20,557 nt of DNA from Cephalothrix simula (lineage: Eukaryota > Nemertea > Palaeonemertea > Archinemertea > Cephalotrichidae): assembly GCA_035591015.1 (NCBI GenBank), contig JAXIUW010195843.1:1-20557 (forward strand). Direction: 5' to 3'. Each line of letters opens with the position of its first letter. The first letter of the stretch is position 1. Shown piece after piece: positions 1 through 9,626 of the stretch. The notes below the pieces were generated by a model. It had not been told where the DNA came from. It worked only from the letters and a program-made list of their open reading frames with translations, and made no database searches. The position numbers and the translations under genes are program-made.

Positions 1-57
1 AGCGAAACAGCTGTCGGATTTAAATTAAAATTTAAAATATTAAATAAAAATGTTCGC

Positions 58-82
58 CTTGGTATTTATTGTTAATACCAAG
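58..82. repeat. Short hairpin, 9 bp stem
   Basis: CTTGGTATT at 58-66 pairs perfectly with AATACCAAG at 74-82 around a 7-base loop. It lies in the GC-richer patch at the window start. Function unknown. Confidence 0.6.
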
Positions 83-423
83 CATACTAAATGACGCAAA
101 TCTTGGGTTCCTAATAACCCGTGGGGGTCAGTCAAGGGTCGTAAGTTCCCATAGTGAGCCTTGAAATAAATTAATCAGATGACAATTTTGCATCTAGGAA
201 CCCGGTATTTGGGTCATTAGGTAGGTATGCGTAATATGCCAAACAACCTATTATAACTGGTTTTGGTCTAACCCGAACAATTCGAGGGGTTCCCTTAACA
301 CCTGACCACCAAAAGTGGGACTTAGTCTATTTTCGAATTTCTCCCCACCAGGTAGGGCAAAAAAATAAAAAACCCTTCCATGTTGTGTAACTTTTCAAGC
401 TCTTTCCAAAAATGTATAGGGTT

Positions 424-443
424 AAGGGGCTCCGATGCCCCTT
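424..443. repeat. Short hairpin AAGGGGC/GCCCCTT
   Basis: A perfect 7 bp stem (424-430 with 437-443) around loop TCCGAT. It is not followed by a T run that would suggest a transcription end. Possibly part of an old repeat element. Confidence 0.55.
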
Positions 444-1856
444 CTAGGAGATCTCTACGGGGGGCGAAATTTGTACATTTTACCGTGCCTCATCCAATTT
501 TTCCATCCATTTGTATATGTATATTATATATGCAATAATTAAACTGAGATTTTGAAATAGTCTAAAAATTCATAAATTTTAGGAAAATATTATTTTTTAT
601 GAATTGTGTTTGCAGACTTCATATGAGCATGTAGTATCACATAATCCTAAGTGTTTTTAGTGTACATTGTACCGATGTATTTACACCGGAAAAATATATT
701 TGTTAAATTGACACGATTCATGTGAACGTCTTTGTTTTTGTTCATTGTTGGCTAATGTATTATTTGGTAAGTACGCCATTTATTACGAGAAAAAACTGGA
801 AATATCTACATAATATTCAGCTCTAAACACAATATCTAAACAATTAATTACAGGTTTGAAAACCTAAAAATATCTATATAAATATGTGCTACCATTTTCT
901 GATTTATTATTTCCAGTATTTTCATTTAGTCAGGTACACCACAAATAAAATTGCTAATATCATAATGTCCCTCCCCATACTAAAATCTTTCTCCATGTTA
1001 AAACCTTTGTACTAAATGACTGGTGATGTTGTGGGATTAGAACTTCAAAAAATTAATTTTTATATAGCACTTTAAAATGTTGTTGTGGTATATTTTTGGT
1101 AAACACAATTTATTTGTTATTTAGCAAATATAAGTAGAATATTTCATTAATGTTAAAAAACCGTAAATACAATTCAGTTTTTGTCCTTTTTTGCAGTATT
1201 TGATATGCATATACTTGTGTTATCCCAGTGAGATTATTTGCATTACTTGAATTAAGAATCAGTTAAAAATATATTATGCAGTAGCACTAATAGTTTGATA
1301 TAAAGATCAGAAAAAATTTTTTCATTGACAAACATAAAAGAATATCAAAAAATTAAATTCCTTCATTAAATGATTGGCATTTCCTTATTGCCTAATTTAA
1401 TTATAAATATAATACTATGACTTCCATGTCGGAAATTTTTAAAAATTATAAAATTTTACCTTTAATTTATGTATGCATATTAAAAAATCCCTTCGCAAAA
1501 AACTTAATAAGCCCATTGCATTAAGTAGATCCCCTGAAATAAAGAATTTATTATCTTCATAAAACACTCAGTCCCTTAAGCTAGATATTCTAACATCTAA
1601 ACACGTATTAATATTGTGACAACATGGGATACAATGAGCATTTGCGAACACAAATATATTATATAATAGATTAATAGATTAATAAATATTTTATAAAACC
1701 TTTTTCAGTGCTATGTTTAAAATTTTCATGCAACAAGTACATCTCAATCAAGGATTTATAACATATGGCTCTATCAATCTCGTATTATAAAAACAAGTAG
1801 GTTATCCATGAACACAGCAGCTCACCAATATATTAGGAAAACATATATTTGTCTCC

Positions 1857-2773
1857 TTAAAGCTCAAATAATGTTATAATAACAGTACTGCCCCGTCTGA
1901 GGCAGGTCTGAGGCAGGTATTCTAAGAGACACATTGCAAATGAAACCATCATTTCCCTAAATGTACTTCCGGTTTTACACCAGAAGCGCTGAGAAGCATT
2001 TTAGCTCTTGTAAAGGTAATGCGCGATATAAATCTTGGCACTGCGCTTTGACAATGTAGTTTTCCGAACATGATATTGACATAACCATCATTTATATACA
2101 CACTTCCTTGTTTCAAACTTTGTTACAACTAAATTCTAATTTATTTCACTTGATTATTACCAGATTTTGCTTTCCAAAATAAATAATTAATTTGCGTTAT
2201 AATTACACGTTATAATTTGGATATTACACTCTACATGTTCATAATTGAGTTTAGTTCGTGGTACTGATAATAGGTGACGCAAGTTTTCTTTGCGAAATAT
2301 TTCCATACTTTCATTTGTAATACCAAACTTGTGGTATTATCAGCAAGTTGAACTCATTCCAATCTTAAAAGATGAGTTTATTATTATAAGAACAAAAAAC
2401 ATGTAAAACGTTTTAATTACATGTATTATAATCTGCTAGAACGTTCAAAAAAATAAAGACGCATATTTATCTGTTTATATTTTTGAAGGCAACATTGTGA
2501 AATTACTTTAGAAATAATAATCTTACCAATTTTCGAGTCACTGAAGTGGGTACATAAAGGATTGATATTTCATTATCATGTTCGGAAAACTACATCGTGA
2601 AAACGCGTCCTAAGATCGCGCTTTTCCGAAGTTACCCTTACAAGAGCTCAAATGCTTCTGGTGTAAAACCGGAAGAACATTTAGGGTAATGATAGTTTCA
2701 TTTGCAATGTGTCTCTTAAAATACCTGCCTCAAACGAGGCAGTACTGTTATTATAACATTATTCGAGCTTTAA
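1857..2773. mobile_element. Non-autonomous DNA transposon with about 200 bp inverted arms, bounded by TTAA
   Basis: The left arm (1861-2079) and right arm (2570-2769) are imperfect inverted copies. They share AGCTC/GAGCT ends, ATGTTATAATAACAGTACTG, AGACACATTGCAAATGAAA, CCGGTTTTACACCAGAAGC and GTAGTTTTCCGAACATGAT. TTAA stands just outside both ends (1857-1860 and 2770-2773), and similarity stops there. Arms enclose about 490 bp with no transposase ORF. Each arm has a subterminal CTGCC...GGCAG hairpin; the left arm has an extra GTCTGAGGCAG copy. A TTAA target is typical of piggyBac-like elements, but TTAA is palindromic, so it cannot be told from the element end, and the ends do not start with the usual piggyBac CCC. 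It sits in the probable channel intron. Confident as an element, unsure of superfamily. Confidence 0.85.
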
Positions 2774-2918
2774 TTGTTACAATTTTGAACCCAAACCACA
2801 ACATTTCTAAATAAATCTATCTACTCATTTGTTGCAGAAATTAATTATGTGGGTTGCCTCATGTATACATACAATTGATTTTTTGTCATTAACTGCCTTT
2901 AAGTATTAATCATGATGC

Positions 2919-2926
2919 AGATGAAA
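2919..2926. repeat. Left 8 bp target-site duplication of the hAT MITE
   Basis: AGATGAAA directly precedes the CAGTGG end and is identical to 3082-3089 on the other side. Confidence 0.9.
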
Positions 2927-3081
2927 CAGTGGCGGATCCTCAGAAATATGCACAACCTTATTTTGCCGCACAATTTTTAGACAAAAATGCACAAAATCAT
3001 GGTCAAATAAAAGAATCTTGCCAATTTTAGATGCACAAGTGCCGCAAACTGCTGCACTGCGGCACCCTAGATCTGCCACTG
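2927..3081. mobile_element. hAT-type miniature inverted-repeat element (MITE), 155 bp
   Basis: The left end CAGTGGCGGATCC is an inverted match of the right end, which reads GATCTGCCACTG on the + strand. The element is flanked by a perfect 8 bp direct repeat AGATGAAA (2919-2926 and 3082-3089). An 8 bp duplication and CAGTGGCGGAT-like ends are the hallmarks of hAT elements. Internal sequence has no ORF; it contains TGCACAA and GCCGCA motifs repeated near both ends. The intact duplication suggests a fairly recent insertion. Confidence 0.92.
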
Positions 3082-3089
3082 AGATGAAA
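3082..3089. repeat. Right 8 bp target-site duplication of the hAT MITE
   Basis: AGATGAAA directly follows the CCACTG end and is identical to 2919-2926. Confidence 0.9.
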
Positions 3090-3762
3090 TTAGACTTATT
3101 ATATTCACTATTTTATATTTTGACTAAATTTTTAAAATTAAACTAAACAATGAACTAAATAATAATATATTCTTAAATCATAAATACCATGATATCAAAT
3201 AAATAATAAATAATAAAGATAATTACACTTTAAATTATTTGATTCTAACAATGATAAATAAATGTGGAGGTTTATTCATGTTCTGTATATCACAAAGACA
3301 GGAAGAATTTTTATATATTGAATTGAATTGAATTGCATAATTGAAAATGGATATATTAGACTAGAAGGTCTATTTTAGGACTTAATTGTATAACTTGTGT
3401 AATCTCATTTTACCTCCTCAGGTATGTATAATGTTTCCAACTTATGTTTTATCAATATGGGTAAAGTGCAAAATAAATTATATGCAGTTTGATATATAAG
3501 ATTCATATCAATGATTTGTCTTGGTTCTATTTCAAGTTCTTACAGCTTTTTAAAACTGGTTTATAAATTATTATCAAAATTATCAATGCAGTAATGGTAA
3601 TTAATTACTCCATCGACACACAACTACTAGACCCCAGAATATTTAACAACAATTTCCATTACAATTTTGAAATAGAATCAACCAAATGTTTATAATATTA
3701 AAGAAAGATTTTAAAAATGAAATAAAAGTAAATCAGATTTTTCTAGAATTCTTATGTCCATT
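3090..3762. other. AT-rich non-coding DNA, probable channel intron
   Basis: Nothing recognisable here. It contains AT-rich runs such as AAATAATAAATAATAAAG near 3199-3218 and ATTGAATTGAATTGAATTGC near 3318-3336, which are short simple repeats. Confidence 0.5.
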
Positions 3763-3850
3763 TCACTTTACCTCGCTATTAATATTTTATTGTCTCTTTC
3801 TGCTCCAGTCTGACGGACTGGGGGAGAAAAGGCCTAGCAAGGTAAGGTGA
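3763..3850. repeat. 88 bp foldback (possible tiny MITE)
   Basis: TCACTTTACCTCGCT at 3763-3777 is an inverted match, two mismatches, of AGCAAGGTAAGGTGA at 3836-3850. At its centre CCAGTC/GACTGG (3805-3810 and 3816-3821) forms a second stem with weaker pairing extending outward. There is no clear target duplication. It could be a miniature foldback transposon or a structured RNA locus. Confidence 0.65.
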
Positions 3851-3873
3851 TTTTATTTTCTTCTGTCGCATAT

Positions 3874-3915
3874 CTCACGGTGATTGAGGAGTTATGCGGA
3901 TAACATGCCCGTGAG
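3874..3915. repeat. Nested hairpin
   Basis: CTCACGG (3874-3880) pairs with CCGTGAG (3909-3915). Inside it, GTTAT (3891-3895) pairs with ATAAC (3900-3904) around GCGG. It lies just downstream of the 3763-3850 foldback in a locally GC-richer patch, so the two may belong to one old element. Confidence 0.5.
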
Positions 3916-4581
3916 GAGGCGATTCTCTTCAGCACGTCATTCTTTGTGCGTGTATTGTGTTGTCACTGTCACTCTCTGTCTTGCTAGCTTTTTCAAAAAT
4001 AATATTTGATATGATTTAAGCAAACACTAAAAAAAGGTATAATTATTTTAATATATGTAATTATTAATGGTATTATTACGATAAATAGGCTTTAAAATTT
4101 GTAATATAAATCTATGATATAATTTAAAGCTGAAAATGGGTAAATTAGAAACCACTAGAAGTACATGTAAATTTTTAGGTGCCATTCACTCTTTTATACA
4201 AAGATGATTTTTCAGCATTTCTAAGGAACTACGGTATAGTTGTTTTATTTTCAAATCAGGGTTTGGATCGCCAGGTGATTGTTTTTGAGCATAAAGCAGT
4301 TGAGAGATATTATTGTACTAGGCATAAAACGTAATAGGCATGGCATATTCTTTTAAAAGATATTGTTCAAAAATCTATATCTATTTATCGTTATAATATT
4401 TAGGATCATGACATTATTAGTTGTGAAAAGTCATTAAATTTAAGGAATATGTTTGAGTTGAGAGGAATAGACAGAGGTAGATATAAATACAATACTTGCA
4501 TATATTAAAATTCTGTACCTTTTGATGAAGCCATCATGAATCCAAAATTTAAAATTTTATTTTGGAAATATGTTGGCAGAT

Positions 4582-4647
4582 ATGGAGGTTTGTATTATTG
4601 AGGCTCAGTTATAAATGGAGGTTTGTATTATTGAGGCTCAGTTATAA
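4582..4647. repeat. Perfect tandem duplication of 33 bp
   Basis: Two identical 33 bp units, 4582-4614 and 4615-4647, each beginning ATGGAGGTTTGTATTATTG. The lack of any difference suggests a recent slippage or repair event. A length of 33 is in-frame neutral, but there is no ORF here. Confidence 0.9.
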
Positions 4648-7304
4648 GAAAATGTATCTAATTTGATGTGTTAGTGGTACAAAACCACTTTTTATAATAG
4701 TTATTACACAAATATGAACAGAAGTTATTCATAATATTAGCAAATAACTTTTGTCTCCCTACAATTCTCTACTGACCTGCTAAGATTTACTATTTTAAAT
4801 CATTTTACTGTGATCTTCATTAGATTATATCTTTTTATCTAGCCATTTGATGAGTACTGTAAATGTTTTCATGGGCTGCATGATGACAGTTACTTTTTTG
4901 CATTCTATGCATTTACAAAAACACAAAAGCTGCTATGCTTCAGACACGATAATCTTTGCAATATTCACAAATAGAGGATAATATAGAGATTGTTAGATAA
5001 ATTTTTAGGTTGTACATATTTTTAGATATTTAGATATTTTGGTAAAATGTAGTTTAGTTTGTGTAGTGTTCACCATTTTATTACTTTTCAATTTTTTAAA
5101 ATTTTTTATTGAGCCTCAGATATTGTCAAATATCATGACAGATTATCTTGCCATTGCTTTGGATAAGTAATTGTACACGTTGATTAAGATGCAATGTCTG
5201 ATCGCAATACAGAATAGCCATCATGGATAGTAAAATCATTAAATATCTTAGCAAATCTTCACTATTGACCAAATGGCTGTAATCCATAGGTCCACAATCC
5301 ATGGTAGCATGAACATGGATTAATCATGACATTTCCAATAGCACACATGCCCTCTAACCATAGATGTCAATACCATATGATCAGTCAAAAATCATTTGTC
5401 CAAATTGGATGTCTGATATACAAATTCTTTTAACTTTCTTAAGGATTTTCTATTTCAGAGTAAATTGACGCAAGATTATCTGTCAACCATTTTTTTCAGG
5501 TTTTAGTTCGCGTTGTCACTTGCACAATAGACAGACTACCAGTTATAATTTGTGTTATTATAGACAAAATGTAAAATCATAAAGAAACATCGAGATTTAT
5601 ATATTAGAATTATTTTGGCATTAACTAAATTAGACCTGGTCATAAAATAAAGTAAAATGAAAATCGTAAAAAATACAGTATAAAATGATTATTATGTGAA
5701 AATAACCAAAAATATTAAAAAGTTACCTACTATCCATGATTAATTTTTGGAATTAATAGAAGTTTTACACAGCATTAAATGTATTTTCAATGTAGAACTT
5801 GGTAAAATTTTAACCATTTTGATAAAAAGTACTTGTTCCACCCTTACATCTCAGAACAACCGAAATCAATTTGGCATTATGGGATTATTGCCACATGCTT
5901 TGTCATGTGGCAGACGATAAATGTCGATGTTAGTTTCTTATAGTGTATCAGAATGGAAAACCCATACAGCAACATCTTTTCATCAGTACTACGGCAGTTG
6001 TCCGTGCCAAAAAAAAATTTGAGTTTTCCTTGGATACATCTGATTTATCCGTTGTTTAGTATAATATAATACATCACAAACAAAAATTTACCATCACTCC
6101 ATGACTTCTTTTGATTCAAATACTCTTGTCGTAATTATGCACATTTTGAGTTAAAAATTTGTTGCCATATGGGAAATGCAACACTAAATAATAATTAAAA
6201 CAATTGAATAGATTATGGTATCTTAAGACCAAAAACCTTTTAAAGTTTTGATATAGTCTTGCTAGATCAGCTCATATGAATAAAAATTTTAATAAAAACT
6301 GTCGGATACTTAACTACAAAAAATCGTTTCAAAGATTATGTTCCCAAATCGATTTATATTTGTATGAAATGAAGTTTTCTCAAAGAATCACTCCAAAAAT
6401 ATAATCGGAAAATCGTTCAATACATTTATCGACTAAAATGATAACCAAATGATGCAAAAAGTTTGTATTTCAGACGATCAAAAATAGGATATAAATTGCA
6501 AGGACTGCTACATTGTTGCATATGCATTATCACAAAGATTCGTCGATCTGTGTACATTGTCAACTTTGTCATGACGTCATTTTTTCACTCCTCATAAACT
6601 TGCACATACAGTGTATACCGTTATGATATTATTAATTGGTCTGAAGTGTGATTAGATGTGTAATTCTTGCAAAAGCATGAACATCAAATGCGAGATTTTT
6701 TCTTGAGTTATCTAATCACAATAGTTATCCTCTACGGACCCTCAGTACCTCCCGCTAGCCTATACAATTAGAAATGTTCGATGGCCATAACTGCAAACAA
6801 TATGATTTAGAAAATCAACATCTCTCAAAGTTTGAAGTGTAAATCTAGTTAGATGTATGATGATGGACAAATCAGGTTTTGATCTGACAGAAAAATTTTG
6901 AAATTATCTTTATTTTATCTTACATAGCCATATTAGCCTCAAACCCAACTGGCCATTTTCTGCTTTAGAGATTTAGTAGGCACATATCTCGTTGAATGGT
7001 CACACATGTCTTTGTTTTTCTATTCAAAAATTAATATGATAATAACAGTGAAAAATAAAAAAGAGAATGTTAAATAGAATTTATTATTTGGCATTTAGCG
7101 CATTATTTTTGACTGAAAAATTCATGTTAGATGGCAAAAATATGCTCGTATAGGCCTAATTATTCCTTAATTTTTATCATCTTTATGAATTGGTAGCATT
7201 GTGTTAAAATTTAAAATGCTACTGGTTAATGGGGGATGAATAAAATAAACTTGTAAATCATGCCAATAACTAATCTTGTACTGTAAAGAACTAAAAATTT
7301 ATTT
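4648..7304. other. AT-rich non-coding DNA, probable channel intron
   Basis: I see no coding sequence or clear transposon. Noted items: TTTAGATATTTAGATATTTT at about 5020-5040; a set of CCATGG/ATGGAT/ATCCAT motifs at 5210-5350; and a hairpin at 5889-5912. The stretch runs up to the splice acceptor of the channel exon. Confidence 0.5.
5889..5912. repeat. Perfect 9 bp hairpin
   Basis: TGCCACATG (5889-5897) pairs perfectly with CATGTGGCA (5904-5912) around CTTTGT. No other copy seen in the window. Confidence 0.6.
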
Positions 7305-7318
7305 TCTTATATTTTCAG
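7305..7318 (+). promoter_or_regulatory. Splice acceptor of the channel exon
   Basis: A T-rich tract ends in TTTTCAG, with AG at 7317-7318. The next base begins codon IIAVVSVFF of S1 in phase 0 with the rest of the channel, and homology to Shaw begins right there and reaches the exon border without interruption. This makes it the true exon start. Upstream bases in the same frame do not resemble the T1-S1 linker. Confidence 0.85.
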
Positions 7319-8365
7319 ATTATCGCCGTTGTTTCAGTATTCTTCATCGTAGTTTCAATTCTCTCATTCTGCCTTAAAACACATCCAGACATGCGTGTTC
7401 CTATCATACGTAACATAACAGTAGAACTGGGCGATGGTAATAGCACGTGGACATTAGAAAAATATAAAACTGAACCTCATGAAGCATTTTTCTACATAGA
7501 ATGTGCTTGTAATGCATGGTTTACATTTGAAATTATGATCCGATTTATAGTGACTCCTAGCAAGTGTGAATTTATTAAAGCACCGGTAAACATTATTGAT
7601 TTTGTGGCTACACTTTCCTTCTATCTTGATTTTCTGCTCAGTAATTTTAAAATGGAAAATGACATATTAGAATTCTTTTCAATTATTCGTATCATGCGTT
7701 TATTTAAACTTACGCGGCACTCTCCAGGATTAAAAATTCTTATACATACATTCAAAGCAAGTGCCCGAGAACTTATGTTACTTATTTTCTTCCTTATACT
7801 TGGCATAGTCATCTTTGCTGCATTGATTTTTTATGCCGAAAGAACTCAATATAATCCCGAAAATGACTTTGACAGTATACCTGTTGGACTTTGGTGGGCA
7901 ATCGTGACAATGACTACAGTGGGGTATGGTGATATGACCCCTAAAACTTATGTTGGGATGGTAGTTGGTGCATTATGCGCACTTTTAGGTGTATTAACAA
8001 TTGCACTACCAGTTCCTGTTATTGTTAGTAACTTCGCCATGTTCTACTCACATACACAGGCTCGATCTAAACTGCCGAAAAAACGCCGACGTGTCTTACC
8101 AGTGGAAGCTGTGCGACCAAAACATCAAGGAGCACCGCCAGGGGCAAACAGAAATATGCCAGGAGGACCACAAAATAGGCGTATGAACGCTATAAAACAT
8201 AATCATCCTGGTGCGTTGGAAAACAAACTAAATCGAATAGGTAGGCACGGAGCACGGATAGTATTTCACGGATACGTTCACTACGTTTTAATACTTAATC
8301 CTTTTTTCTCTCTTCATGTTTTTTGTCTGTCTGTGCCGTTCTTGTTTTTTTCAGATAAAAGATGA
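7319..8365 (+). CDS. Shaw: Shaw-type (Kv3/KCNC) voltage-gated K+ channel, exon from S1 to C-terminal tail (partial gene)
   Basis: This exon encodes the membrane part of a tetrameric voltage-gated potassium channel of the plasma membrane. It is entered in frame through a splice acceptor at 7317-7318, so the Met at 7391 is internal (S1-S2 loop) and not the start. Counting from the first exon residue: S1 about 1-19; S1-S2 loop with sequons NIT and NST; S2 about 57-78; S3 about 88-107; S4 about 119-134 with positive residues R, R, K, R at 7688, 7697, 7706 and 7715; S5 about 152-174; pore with filter TVGYG at 7916-7930; S6 about 213-239 with the PVP hinge at 8009-8017; then a basic tail including KKRRR. 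The N-terminal T1 domain is absent and must lie on exons upstream of the window. S4 lacks the outer arginines found in vertebrate Kv3, as I recall for insect Shaw. Reading frame is open to TGA at 8363-8365, but the last part may contain an intron (8241-8354). Family call is secure; the exact 3' structure is not. Confidence 0.95.
   Translation: MIAVVSVFFIVVSILSFCLKTHPDMRVPIIRNITVELGDGNSTWTLEKYKTEPHEAFFYIECACNAWFTFEIMIRFIVTPSKCEFIKAPVNIIDFVATLSFYLDFLLSNFKMENDILEFFSIIRIMRLFKLTRHSPGLKILIHTFKASARELMLLIFFLILGIVIFAALIFYAERTQYNPENDFDSIPVGLWWAIVTMTTVGYGDMTPKTYVGMVVGALCALLGVLTIALPVPVIVSNFAMFYSHTQARSKLPKKRRRVLPVEAVRPKHQGAPPGANRNMPGGPQNRRMNAIKHNHPGALENKLNRIGRHGARIVFHGYVHYVLILNPFFSLHVFCLSVPFLFFSDKR
8241..8354 (+). 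other. Candidate short intron (or retained segment) in the channel C-terminal tail
   Basis: The donor-like AG/GTAGGC begins at 8241, and a long pyrimidine tract ends in TTTTTTTCAG with AG at 8353-8354. The 114 bp between them is 3 x 38 and has no in-frame stop. Spliced, the protein would end NRI-DKR then stop; unspliced, it gains 38 residues that are strongly hydrophobic ([16 protein letters not shown]) and unlike any Shaw tail I know. The composition (pyrimidine-rich 3' half) argues for a real intron. It is an inference without transcript data. The donor could also splice to a distant exon beyond the window. Confidence 0.5.
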
Positions 8366-8842
8366 TTTACATTGTTCACATCATCATCATTATAATCTTT
8401 GCCATTAACTGTCATTTTTAATTTTCTTTAAATCATTATATGACTTTCACATAAAATTCAATTACGAAGTCCTCCCTCCCCGCACAGTAATATAATATTT
8501 TCTTTTAAATATGAGCAGGAAAATTTGTAACATTGATCCTTTATTCACAATGCTTAGATAATGCTTAGAGTGAAAAAATTTTATGAACCTTTTATAATAT
8601 GAGGAGACGTAATGCAGATATTTATTACTTTACAAGGATACTCTTCCTTGGTTTAAAATTTCATCTCTCTACGTTGGAAGAAATGTGTTTGAATTAGTAG
8701 AGGCTGTGCTGTAACCATAGCAACTAGTTAAAGAAATAGGCGACTAGAATCTAAATATCCATTATTTTATTGAAGCAGAGACTTATTTATTGCACCCTTC
8801 GAGTAGATTAAATCCTTGCCACAAACTAGGATTTAAGATGTC

Positions 8843-8870
8843 ACTGCAAATTGGGAACTGCAAATTGGGA
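8843..8870. repeat. Perfect tandem duplication of 14 bp
   Basis: ACTGCAAATTGGGA occurs twice back to back (8843-8856 and 8857-8870). Confidence 0.85.
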
Positions 8871-8990
8871 AGATCTTGAAATGTTGTTTGTTAAAAGTAC
8901 ACATTAAATTCATTAAAATACCATAACCTAAACTTTAAAAATATATTTATTTGATACAGTTATCAATTTCAAATGACATATGTTTATGGC

Positions 8991-8996
8991 AATAAA
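8991..8996 (+). terminator. Possible polyadenylation signal AATAAA for the channel transcript
   Basis: This AATAAA lies about 630 bp after the stop codon at 8365. In DNA this AT-rich the hexamer is expected by chance, so the call is weak. It would imply a 3' UTR of about 0.65 kb. Confidence 0.2.
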
Positions 8997-9592
8997 TACT
9001 ATCAATATTAAATACTTCATATAAAACATATAAAATTCTTCAAAAATCTTCAAGCTTAGTACATTTGTAATTTAGTTAATAGATATAATTATTAAAAACT
9101 AAGAAACACTAAAGATGAAGTTATCTCAATATTTATTACTATTTTCTGTAATAATACTATTTCTTCATATTCATATTCCTAATGAACAAAACCATACCAA
9201 TTTACTATAAAGACCTTTACAGAATACAGATGGCAAATTAAGGTACTATCATTAATGTATATTAATGTAATTACAAAGCAAATCTGATACATGCCATTCC
9301 ACGAAGAGGTCACATTATGCAAAGTTATTGTAATACATGCGAAAATGTAGACCTTTAGATACTATCTTCCCAATTACACAAATTATGATAATTCGTTTGA
9401 GTCTACTTTTCAAATTACATCATATTTAAAATGTTAGAATACTTTCAGTATATGCTATATAAAATGTAACTGTGGTGCTTTTACCTAGGTTGGTTGGCCA
9501 AAGAAATAGTAAAAAGGGTGTATGTGTGTGTGTGTTTCGATGAAAAAAATCTGTGAAAGTGTCTTATCCTTCTTTAATTCCTTTGTGAGAAG

Positions 9593-9626
9593 ATCAGAGC
9601 TACAGCACTAGTGATGTAGCTCTGAT
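9593..9626. repeat. 34 bp near-perfect palindrome
   Basis: ATCAGAGCTACA (9593-9604) is the exact inverse of TGTAGCTCTGAT (9615-9626), and the centre holds palindromic CACTAGTG, so only one base pair breaks the symmetry. It may be a small foldback element or the collapsed ends of one. It lies about 1.2 kb downstream of the channel stop. Confidence 0.75.

Larger units (their letters stand above)
1..1856. other. Non-coding DNA, probably channel intron, with a GC-richer patch at 1-490
   Basis: I see no coding region. The first about 490 bases are richer in GC than what follows and carry hairpins at 58-82 and 424-443 and G/C-run motifs, such as GGGTTCCTA at 104-112 recurring inverted near 197-205. 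This suggests the end of an old unidentified repeat. A 25-base stretch near 488-513 (CTCATCCAATTTTTCC...) recurs at 14994-15018 with few differences. From 490 to 1856 the sequence is plain AT-rich DNA with short runs such as ATTAATAG near 1665-1685. Confidence 0.5.

Noticed and set aside
7391-7393. ATG at 7391 as start of the channel protein
   Set aside because: It falls in the extracellular S1-S2 loop; S1 homology continues in frame upstream to the splice acceptor at 7318.
7621-8186. Open frames on both strands overlapping the channel exon (7621-7812 minus, 8001-8186 plus)
   Set aside because: Shadows of the strongly conserved channel reading frame.
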